This document shows, in pieces, positions 28,086-36,800 of a stretch of 64,000 bases of DNA. Source of the DNA: Anabaena subtropica FACHB-260. GTDB lineage: Bacteria > Cyanobacteriota > Cyanobacteriia > Cyanobacteriales > Nostocaceae. The DNA lies in contig NZ_JACJRF010000007.1 in the NCBI RefSeq assembly GCF_014697105.1, positions 124,001 to 188,000 on the forward strand, written 5' to 3'. The position numbers and the translations under genes are program-made. Positions within the stretch are counted from its first letter, which is position 1. Each line of letters starts with the position of its first letter. A model generated the notes under the pieces. That model was not told where the DNA came from. It did no database searches and saw only the letters and a program-made list of their open reading frames with translations.

Positions 28086-30305
28086 TTATCGATTGACAAT
28101 ATTGATTACATGACCGGAACGCAGATTATTATCAGACCAAGAACAGACTAATCCTTCGATTCCTGGGTCAATTAGGGGTTCTGGTGAAGATTGCCGTCTC
28201 CATGTATCGCCTTGTTTGCGGATAGGAAATAGGAGGACTGCACCGAGAAAACGTACACCCGGAGCTTGTTGCAATAATGCCACAATATCTGATGTGTAAA
28301 CTGGTCGCCCAAAAGGCCAGCCTTTACCATCTGTGCCTCCCGTTAAGGGATTTAAATATTTATACAGGGCAACTCTTAAATTAAGCAGGATTTCTTGCTG
28401 GGCAAAAGGATTATCATAGGCAGGTTCTAGGGCTATTTCGGTCTGTACAGACACACCTACGTATTCTGGTTCTTGCAATTGTATTTGTACACCTAACAAC
28501 CGTCTTTCGTCTAAGTAGTGGAGAACTTGCTCTTGGAGAGCAGGGCTGAGGGCAAACTGTTCTGGGGCTATACCTTGTCCTTGGGTAATTGCATCTGTAT
28601 TGGCTTGAGGAACGATGAGTAAACCAACTGTACCAGCTTGTCTGTTGGTATTTGCAGGTAAACAACGAACGCGAGCGATCGCACCTGCACCACCTTGTTG
28701 AGTTAAAATTTCAAAGTCTTCGGCTGTAACTGCGCGGTCACGGGTGCGTAAAATCCTGGGAGCTTTGATAGCTGCTTGTTCTAGTGACTCAGCATCTGCA
28801 CCATTAATCGCTGATTTATGATTGATGACGTTAGCTACATAGGGAACCGCAGATTTCAAAAACTGGAGTGCGCCGCTTTGAACATTACCCTGTCTACCTC
28901 CCCCTGTACGATAAGTAACCATTCTAATTTCTGAACCACGAGGGGGAACTGCGCCGTATTGATGTTCTAAAGTCTGATTTTCTAAATCGCTAACTTGCAC
29001 AAAAGTTTGTTCATATCTGGCTTGCTGTATTTGGGAGCGAATTAGTGTTTCGCGTTTGAGTTGGCTGGGTTCACGAGTTAGGGGGCCAAATTGGACTGTA
29101 CCTGTGATGGAATCGATGGTGTAATGTAGGTTTTGCGCCCCAGAGTCGGCAAAATCTCTCACCTCTTGCCATCTTTGCGGTAAACCACCAGGGGGAATGA
29201 CGATGATGTACTCATTTTCTCGGCGTTCTAAAATCGGTGATTGCTGTAATTGGAAGGTCTGTCCTGGCTTACCATTACTGATTCCCAAACGTTCATCTTG
29301 AATTAGGCTACTCTGACTAGCCCGTACTGTACCGCCAACTGACCGCACACCTAAACCAGTAATGCGTGGTGGACGGTTGTAACCTGATTGATTGTTATCT
29401 AAGGGTGTCAAGACGCAACGCAGCCAACGCCCACGATAAGCAGTAAAATTTGTTTCCGGCCAAATTTGAGGTAAATGTAGGCGGACTTCTGCTCCTTGGG
29501 CGGGATTTCCTCCTTGTTGGGCGATTTCATAAAAGCTGAAGCCCCGTGTTTTATCGTCTACTTCTTGGTATAAAACTGGTTGCCAACATTCTCCGTCCCA
29601 GGCTTCCCAATGTCGTGGTGGCTGATTGGGGTTAATACCAGTAGGGGTAGCCGTAGCTCCTTGGAAGATGATTTCAATAACATTGCCATCAAGAGGATCA
29701 CTAGAATTGATCACTAAGTAAAAACAGTTACCAGGCTGGGGTTCTTCCTCAAATACTGATTGTTCGCTACCTTCCCAGTAGCCATCAGACTGACGATCCC
29801 AAGTACTTGTGAATCTTTCTCTCAGAGATTGGGGAATTTCTTCCACAGATTGAGCATTTAAGATGTACTGAAGACGGGGTTTGCTGATAATTAAAGGGCG
29901 GTCTGTACTAAAAGTAATAGCTTGTGTAGTCTCTGTTCGCACAGTAGAGACTTCGATACCTACGGGAATTGTGTAAGTTTCTGGTAAATCGGAACTTAAA
30001 TAAAAAGTTAATTCTGTGTGTGCTGGGGCGGGGGGTTGGAGACGAATACCTAATAATTCTAGAAAAGCAACATAATTTTTACGCGGTACTTGGTTAAATC
30101 TCAGTAACATCTGGTCAGTTAACCAAGCAAATAATTCAATTAGGGTAATTCCTGGGTCACTGAGGTTATGGTCTGTCCATTCTGGGCAGTAGCGCGGGAT
30201 ACGCATAATACACTCTTCCACCAGATCATCAAAGGTGCGATCGTCTAAGTTGGAAGTAGGTAATTTAGGTAAAAAATCGAAGTTCACAGTTACACCAATA
30301 GACAA
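28086..30305 (-). CDS. cis11: Baseplate assembly protein, gp6/J-like (Cis11-like)
   Basis: 739 residues of the putative baseplate assembly family. Diagnostic stretches are PRYCPEWTDHNLSDPGITLIE near the N-terminus (LIELFAWLTDQML) and, in the second half, APRILRTRDRAVTAEDFE, VGLLIVPQ and the C-terminal YLNPLTGGTDGKGWPFGRPV. Known: the protein forms the baseplate wedge ring with gp25 and tail protein I. The frame opens at a TTG (30305) without a Shine-Dalgarno; a GTG six codons later (30287) is an alternative that matches the usual short N-terminus. Confidence 0.93.
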   Translation of the reverse strand: MSIGVTVNFDFLPKLPTSNLDDRTFDDLVEECIMRIPRYCPEWTDHNLSDPGITLIELFAWLTDQMLLRFNQVPRKNYVAFLELLGIRLQPPAPAHTELTFYLSSDLPETYTIPVGIEVSTVRTETTQAITFSTDRPLIISKPRLQYILNAQSVEEIPQSLRERFTSTWDRQSDGYWEGSEQSVFEEEPQPGNCFYLVINSSDPLDGNVIEIIFQGATATPTGINPNQPPRHWEAWDGECWQPVLYQEVDDKTRGFSFYEIAQQGGNPAQGAEVRLHLPQIWPETNFTAYRGRWLRCVLTPLDNNQSGYNRPPRITGLGVRSVGGTVRASQSSLIQDERLGISNGKPGQTFQLQQSPILERRENEYIIVIPPGGLPQRWQEVRDFADSGAQNLHYTIDSITGTVQFGPLTREPSQLKRETLIRSQIQQARYEQTFVQVSDLENQTLEHQYGAVPPRGSEIRMVTYRTGGGRQGNVQSGALQFLKSAVPYVANVINHKSAINGADAESLEQAAIKAPRILRTRDRAVTAEDFEILTQQGGAGAIARVRCLPANTNRQAGTVGLLIVPQANTDAITQGQGIAPEQFALSPALQEQVLHYLDERRLLGVQIQLQEPEYVGVSVQTEIALEPAYDNPFAQQEILLNLRVALYKYLNPLTGGTDGKGWPFGRPVYTSDIVALLQQAPGVRFLGAVLLFPIRKQGDTWRRQSSPEPLIDPGIEGLVCSWSDNNLRSGHVINIVNR

Positions 30306-30400
30306 ATTAAAAATTAAGAAACACGAGTTTAAATCTATAATCCTGTTTGAGAAAATTGGAATTAAATTTTTGCCAATCTATGCTAGTTACAAATTACAAA

Positions 30401-30808
30401 TTATTCTCCAGGTGCTAGCAAATAAAAAGGATAAACAAAATTATGAATATCAGAATACTTCTTCAGCCGATACTTGATATTAATGTCAACTCTGCCACGA
30501 ATCGGGTCGGGTTCTGTGAGAACTTCATTGATAATAATCCTTGGTTCCCAACTCTCTAATGCTTCTAAAACATAAATACGAATTCGCAGCAGTGTATCAC
30601 TATTTAAAGGTGCAAATGCCAGTTCTGATAACCGTGAACCAAAATCAGGTCGATAGACTCGTTCACCAACGCCAGTGCGGAGGATAATCCAAATTGACTC
30701 TTTAACTTTCTGCTCTTCATTACTAAAATTTATGCCCCCTTGCAAATTTAATTGCAGTGGAAAAGCCCAACCTTTCCCTAAATAAGCATTCTGTTGAGTA
30801 TCTGACAT
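30401..30808 (-). CDS. cis9: GPW/gp25-family baseplate wedge protein (Cis9-like)
   Basis: 135 residues. The gp25 signature is clear: GWAFPLQLN, EEQKVKESIWIILRTGVGERVYRPDFGSRL (an invariant glycine/arginine turn), then FAPLN and LEALESWEPRI. Known: gp25-like proteins link the baseplate to the first sheath ring and nucleate sheath assembly. Length is normal for the family. AAGGA lies about 9 bases before the ATG. Confidence 0.95.
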   Translation of the reverse strand: MSDTQQNAYLGKGWAFPLQLNLQGGINFSNEEQKVKESIWIILRTGVGERVYRPDFGSRLSELAFAPLNSDTLLRIRIYVLEALESWEPRIIINEVLTEPDPIRGRVDINIKYRLKKYSDIHNFVYPFYLLAPGE

Positions 30809-30917
30809 TTCCAGCAGTCCTTGCTACTTAAAACTATGAATTCACATCCAGAAAATCTCAATTAACAATCTCAAAAATTCCTCAATTTACTACACTTCGC
30901 GTAACCATTAATAATTT

Positions 30918-31436
30918 TTAACCTCCAATTAAAACAGTAGAATCTCCTCTAGTAATTCTATTCATCGGCCCTAACGCTTCGAGAATTTTGTCTCCCACAC
31001 GACAAGCAGGCAGGTTGTTAATGAGTACAGTTTTGCTACCGTCAATGACAACACCAGGCCCATGAGGCGGTACGGGCAAAGGTGTAGCACAGATATGAAT
31101 ATCAGCCATACTAGGTGGAAGAGATGCTGCCGCAGCATTGATAGCAGTACTCATGGTGATAGAGGCTGTTGCTTTTGTAGCTTGTTCAGCCGCTATCGCA
31201 GCAGGTGCAGCAGGTGTACCGGAGGCAGCTTTTGATGCAGCTTCAGCAGCTTTAACAAGGGCATCAGAAGTTGTTTTTGCTGTCCGCAAAGTTGTTGCGG
31301 CTGTTATGGGTATACCTCGCCATGCTGGTAAAGACCCAATCAAGACATTCATGCTACCTGGACCTCCTGTTAATACTGGTGGTAAAGGGTGGGCTACAAA
31401 GTCAGTAATTCTTGCTGCTGGTTTACCTTGAGACAT
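30918..31436 (-). CDS. cis10: PAAR-domain spike tip protein with Ala-rich insertion (Cis10-like)
   Basis: 172 residues. PAAR elements bracket the protein: PAARITDFVAHP with GGPGSMNVLIGSLPAW at the start, and ADIHICATPLPVPPHGPGVV with VLINNLPACRVGDKI at the end. In between, residues ~45-105 form an Ala/Thr/Lys-rich, probably helical insertion (about 60 residues). Known: PAAR proteins sharpen the VgrG spike and can carry effector extensions. A helical insert of this size at the tip could form a small crown or plug (inference). GGAG lies 7 bases before the start. Confidence 0.92.
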   Translation of the reverse strand: MSQGKPAARITDFVAHPLPPVLTGGPGSMNVLIGSLPAWRGIPITAATTLRTAKTTSDALVKAAEAASKAASGTPAAPAAIAAEQATKATASITMSTAINAAAASLPPSMADIHICATPLPVPPHGPGVVIDGSKTVLINNLPACRVGDKILEALGPMNRITRGDSTVLIGG

Positions 31437-31483
31437 AACAATCTCCTTGCTTGCAGTTATCAGGATGAATACAAATTAAATTT

Positions 31484-33223
31484 CTAGTTAAGACGAATCA
31501 AACGCCCGTTAATGTTAATTTCTCCCCCGGCTGTAATATTAATATTTGCCACAGCATCTATTGATAAACTTCCTGTAGATGTCATTGACACAGAGTTATC
31601 TGTATCGTTCATTTTAATTTTATGACCGCCATCAGTCATAATTTCTATAAAGGATTCGCTGTCATTAAGATATATTTTGTGTCCATTTTTAGTTTTGATA
31701 CAAATACCTGTTTTGCTACTGGCTTTATCTTCTTCGACAAATTGCAAACTATGTCCTACACGTGTTTTAAAAGTTCGTAGCCTGACTTTCCCTCCCATTA
31801 CTGTGTCTTTGACGTTTTCCGGTGGAGAGTCTTGACCATTCCAAACACCGCCAATAATATAAGGTCGATGAATATCACCATGTTCAAAACCAACTAAAAC
31901 TTCATCATTTATTTCTGGTAAACAGTCGAATCCTCGTTGATTTGCTGCGCCTAAAGCGACAACTCTCGCCCAATAACTTTCATGTTCCTCTGTGAGGGTA
32001 GGAAATTTGACTTTAACTCGACCCAATCCTTGGGGGTCTTGATTATTGGTGACTATTCCTACCAAAAAGGTCTGACCAGGTTGTAAGCGTGTTTGTGAGG
32101 AAACAGTAGTAAATAAATTACTAGAGCGCAGTCCCCGGACACTGAAATCTGTGGTGTAAACTCGCTGGGTATAGAAATGGCGTGTTGCTGTAATATAGTA
32201 CTTACCGGTAAAGCGATCGCCCATATTTTCCAAGGTCACAGTTTTTCCTGGGCGAATTTTGGGATTACCCTCAGCTTTCGCATCTGCATAAACAAATTCT
32301 CCACCCAATTCATCGCACAAAGCTTGGGCCATTGTCTCAGCTTGTTTAGCACAGAACACTGGTTTATCCACAACAGTCATTTTAGGTGGTTGTGAGAGAT
32401 TAAATTTATTACAACTATTACTTCCTAGCTGATTACCTGTATTAGTAATCACTCTTTCTGATGTGGCTGTCGAAGTAATTAATTTTTTTTGAGTATAGTC
32501 CCAGCTACGCACTTCTACAGCACTTACTTGTTCTGCGCTGGTAACACGAGTACTAAAGCTACTGATTTTATCTAGCCATTTTAGTTCTAGAACTTCCTCT
32601 TCGTCTTTAGCTTCTGGTTTGCAAAAATTTATTTTATTTTCTTTAATAAACAGTTCAAAGCCAATACGAGCAGCCCTCTCTCGCAAAAACTCCATATTAG
32701 TTTGGTTTCCTTGGAAGACATACTCATGTACTTCACCAGTAGAGTCTATTTTTCCTTCTTGTATACTTACTTCTTGAGCAATTTTACGTACAATATCATC
32801 ATCTGTGACATTCAAAAAAGACCGATTATGACGACCTCTGTGAAGACGATGGGACATATCATAACCACGAACAATAATCGGTGCTTCAGATTTTTCATTA
32901 AAATGAACTTCAATTGCTGTAATTTCACCTTCAATCAAAAAATCTTCTTTTTCTTTGTTGAATTTTTCGGCTTGAGTAGTACTAGAAATAAAACCTAATT
33001 TGATCTTTTTACCAATCTCAAATAAATTCTCATGTCGCCAAGGTTTATAATTCGCATCCTCTTTTGTAGGAAGATAGCTATTGTGTACTACTAAGGTAAA
33101 CATAGCTGGTAGATGAAGACTTTCTTCCACAGTAATTTGCAATAAATCTTTGATTAGCTCAGGAGAAGCAGGGGTTCCCCCTAATTCTACTTTTGGTATA
33201 CATAAATAGAGACTTTTGGACAT
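31484..33223 (-). CDS. cis8: VgrG-like spike protein (Cis8-like)
   Basis: 579 residues. The first ~350 are a gp27-like hub domain (PAMFTLVVHNSY, FEIGKKIKLGF, MSHRLHRGRHN, FLRERAARIGFELF). An OB-fold gp5-like domain follows (FLVGIVTNNQDPQGLGRVKVKFPTL split by a short linker, SYWARVV, INDEVLVGFEHGD). The C-terminal ~100 residues are a beta-helix needle (KIKMNDTDNSVSMTSTGSL). No C-terminal effector domain. Known: a trimer forms the spike that is pushed through the target membrane, capped by PAAR. Confidence 0.95.
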   Translation of the reverse strand: MSKSLYLCIPKVELGGTPASPELIKDLLQITVEESLHLPAMFTLVVHNSYLPTKEDANYKPWRHENLFEIGKKIKLGFISSTTQAEKFNKEKEDFLIEGEITAIEVHFNEKSEAPIIVRGYDMSHRLHRGRHNRSFLNVTDDDIVRKIAQEVSIQEGKIDSTGEVHEYVFQGNQTNMEFLRERAARIGFELFIKENKINFCKPEAKDEEEVLELKWLDKISSFSTRVTSAEQVSAVEVRSWDYTQKKLITSTATSERVITNTGNQLGSNSCNKFNLSQPPKMTVVDKPVFCAKQAETMAQALCDELGGEFVYADAKAEGNPKIRPGKTVTLENMGDRFTGKYYITATRHFYTQRVYTTDFSVRGLRSSNLFTTVSSQTRLQPGQTFLVGIVTNNQDPQGLGRVKVKFPTLTEEHESYWARVVALGAANQRGFDCLPEINDEVLVGFEHGDIHRPYIIGGVWNGQDSPPENVKDTVMGGKVRLRTFKTRVGHSLQFVEEDKASSKTGICIKTKNGHKIYLNDSESFIEIMTDGGHKIKMNDTDNSVSMTSTGSLSIDAVANINITAGGEININGRLIRLN

Positions 33224-33293
33224 ACATTAAAACCAAACTACTACAACATATCAAACTCTGAGTCTGTGAAGAATGAAAATATTCTTTAGCTCA

Positions 33294-33833
33294 TTAAATC
33301 CGAGCATCTTGCTGGCGATTACTACCAGTGGGAGCAGGTGGTTTGTCGTTGGTAACATGATTAGGATCTACTTCCTCTAAGGAAATATCTACCATTGCTC
33401 TGACTGGTGTACCATCAGTCAAAAACATTGTTAAGGTGTAAGATAGGCTATTCATTACACAATAAAAATATTCATCTTTCCAAGTAAATATATAAACAGG
33501 AGGACGTTCATCCTTTAACTGATCAATAGGTTCTACACCTTGCTTAATAATATTGATATATTTCATTACTGATTCTTTAGTTTCATAAGTATCAAAAAGC
33601 AATTGCTTCAATGTGAACTGATAAGGTTCTACACCTGAGAAATTGACTTTAGGCAATAAACTCTCTCCTCTATTACCTCGATGTTTCTGCCAAGTAACAG
33701 TTCGAGAAAAAGTAATTTCCGTAGGATTAAACATTAACTCAATATCATCAGCTTCGCCATTGTAAGCTACAAGTTTTGCTTTCTCAAGTTGTGGTTGTAG
33801 CTTTTGAGGAATAAAAAATGCTGGGACTGTCAT
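33294..33833 (-). CDS. cis7: eCIS hub/tube-initiator protein (Cis7-like)
   Basis: 179 residues. MFNPTEITFSRTVTW, FTLKQLLFDTYET and YFYCVMNSLSYTLTMF match the family of Pvc7/Afp7-like baseplate proteins. These normally carry a C-terminal LysM domain; here the protein stops after a short polar tail (NRQQDARI), so the LysM is missing. Known: the protein connects the VgrG hub to the inner tube. GGAG lies 10 bases before the ATG. Confidence 0.85.
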   Translation of the reverse strand: MTVPAFFIPQKLQPQLEKAKLVAYNGEADDIELMFNPTEITFSRTVTWQKHRGNRGESLLPKVNFSGVEPYQFTLKQLLFDTYETKESVMKYINIIKQGVEPIDQLKDERPPVYIFTWKDEYFYCVMNSLSYTLTMFLTDGTPVRAMVDISLEEVDPNHVTNDKPPAPTGSNRQQDARI

Positions 33834-33875
33834 TTAATATTTGCTCCTAAAAAAATAACATGATTTATTTAATAT

Positions 33876-36800
33876 TTACCAAGGTAAGCGACCTAGATAA
33901 ATGCCTTCACGTTCTCGTTCAATTTCTAATTTTTGTCTCAACCGAAAATAAATTTCATGAGCTAAAGCTTCTAAGGCATTTTCATCATCATCTACAGAAT
34001 TAGTAGGCCTTTTGATAGTTTTAGTTATTGCTGCGGTTTCCGTAGATATGTCCGGTGCTTTCACTTCTCCACCAGCAACAAAGCCTTTAGGTGATGGAAG
34101 GTTTTTTGTAGGAACTATTTTAGAATCTGATACTAAGTTTGAAACTTGAGAATTGACGGAATAAGAAGATTCTGGCTTTTGTAAACTTGATTCTCCATTG
34201 CTAAAGTTTAAAGTAGTAAATTCCTTATTATTGGCATTTAATAATTCTTCAATATTCGACCACTGATTAGGTATTTCATGAGGTGTATTACTAGTAGAAC
34301 TAGAGTTGGCTTTGCGGAAAATCATGGGAGAAGATGAGTAATTCAGCGAAGATTGTTTACTTATACCCGTAGATTTATTTTCAAACCTATTTAAAGATGG
34401 AGAACTAAGTATAGAAGACCTTTGCTTTGTAATATCCAGACCCAAGGAAGAAGGAATGAAAGAAGTAGCAACATCAGATAAGTGATTATCATCATTTTTT
34501 TGTGGTAATTTTATTTCTGAAACAGAATCATGTTTGTGTGATGTTTCTAAAGATTTTGTTTCTTCTTTTTTTTGAAAATTAGATGTAGATGTTTGTAGGT
34601 TGGGAAGGATATTCTCCGCTTTACCACCTTGATTAATATGGTGTAAAAGAGGAAGGTTGCTTTGTGCATCCCTTGCATTAATTACAAACTCTCCAGGTGT
34701 GAGCATAGCAGCTACAGTATCCGAAGGTGCTATCCGTTGATTATTTTCAAGATTTAACTGTGTTACCTGTCCACCTGTAGCAAAACCTTGAGGTGCTGGT
34801 AAATTCTTAAAAACATTATTGTTCGGTAATGTTGATTCTGAAAATTCTGGTTGAATGACTGTGGAGTTTGGTGTGGCGATATCGGAATTGTCAGAGGATG
34901 TTACTGCTAAGTTATTTGTGGTAAATTCTTCGGTGATTGGTGCTGCTAATTCTGGAAATGCTGGTTGAATGACTGTGGAGTTTGGTGTGGCGATATCGGA
35001 ATTGTCAAAGGATGTTACTGCTAAGTTATTTGTGGTAAATTCTTCGGTGATTGGTGCTGCTAATTCTGGAAATGCTGGTTGAATAATTGTGGCGTTTGGT
35101 GTGGCGATATCAGAATTGTCAGATGATATTACTGCTAAGTTATTTGTGGTAAATTCTTCGGTTATTGGTGAGGTTGATTCTGGAAATGCTGGTTGAATGA
35201 CTGTGGAGTTTGGTGTGGTGATATCGGAATCTTGTACAGAGGTGAATTCTGGAAATACTGATTGAATAATTGTTGAGTTTGGTTTGGTGATATCGAAATT
35301 TTGTACAGAGGTGAATTCTGGAAATGCTGGTTGAATAATTGTGGCGTTTGGTGTGGCGATATCAGAGTTGTTAGACGGTATTTCTGCTAAGTTATCTGTG
35401 GTAAATTCTTCGGTGATTGGTACTGCTGATTGTGGAAATGCTGGTTGAATGATTGTTGAGTTTGGTGTGGTGATATCGGAATTGTCAGAGGATGTTACTG
35501 CTAAGTTATTTGTGGTAAATTCTTCGGTGATTGATGCTGCTGATTCTGAAAATGCTGGTTGAATCACTGTTGAGTTTGGTGTAGTGATATCAGAATTGTC
35601 AGATGTGAATTCTGGAAATGCTGGTTTAATGACTGTTGAGTTTGATGTGGCGATGTTGGAATTATCAGACGATGTTACTGCTAAGGTATCTTTGGTAACT
35701 TCTTCGGTTGTTGATGCTGCTGATTCTGGAAATGCTGGTTGAATGACTGTTGAGTTTGGTGTGGTGATATCGGAATTGTCAGACGATATTACTGCTAAGT
35801 TATCTTTGGTAAATTCTCCAGTTGTTGGTGCTGCTGATTCTGGAAATGCTGATTGAATGACTGTTGATTTCGGCGTGGTGATATCAGAATTGCCAGATGT
35901 GAATTCTGTAAATGCTGATTGAATGATTGTTGAGTTTGGTGTGGCGATATCAGAGTTGTTAGACGGTATTTCTGCTAAGTTATCTGTGGTAAATTCTCTA
36001 GTTGTTGATGCTGCTGATTCTGAAAATGCTGGTTGAATCACTGTTGAGTTTGGTGTAGTGATATCAGAATTGTCAGATGTGAATTCTGGAAATGCTGGTT
36101 TAATGACTGTTGAGTTTGATATGGCGATGTTGGAATTATCAGACGATGTTACTGCTAAGGTATCTTTGGTAACTTCTTCGGTTGTTGATGCTGCTGATTC
36201 TGGAAATGCTGGTTGAATGACTGTTGAGTTTGGTGTGGCGATATCAGAATTATCAAATGATGTTACTGCTAAGTGATTTGTGGTAACTTCCCTAGTTATT
36301 GATGTTGCTGATTCTGGAAATACTGGTTGAATGATTGTGGAGTTTGGTGTAGCGATATCAGAATTATCAGATGATGTTACTGCTAAGTGATTTGTGGTAA
36401 CTTCCCTAGTTATTGATGTTGCTGATTCTGGAAATGCTGGTTGAATGATTGTGGAGTTTGGTGTGGCGATATTGGAATCTTGTACAGATGTGAATTCTGG
36501 AAATGCTGGTTGAATGACTGTGGATTTTGGTGTGGCGATATCAGAATTATCAGATGATGTTACTGCTAAGTTATCTGTGGTAACTTCTTCGGTTATTGAT
36601 GCTGCTGATTCTGAAAATGCTGGTTGAATGATTGTGGTGTTTGGTGTGGCGATATCAGAATTGTCAGAGGATGTTACTGCTAAGGTATCTGTGGTAACTT
36701 CTTCGGTTATTGGTGCTGCTGATTCTGGAAATGCTGGTTGAATGATTGTGGCGTTTGGTGTGGTGATATCAGAGTTGTTAGACGGTATTTCTGCTAAGTT

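Noticed and set aside
33294-33833. Truncation of the Cis7-like gene because it lacks LysM
   Set aside because: The stop is clean, the body is full length and no LysM-like sequence remains downstream, so a naturally short form is more likely than a broken gene.
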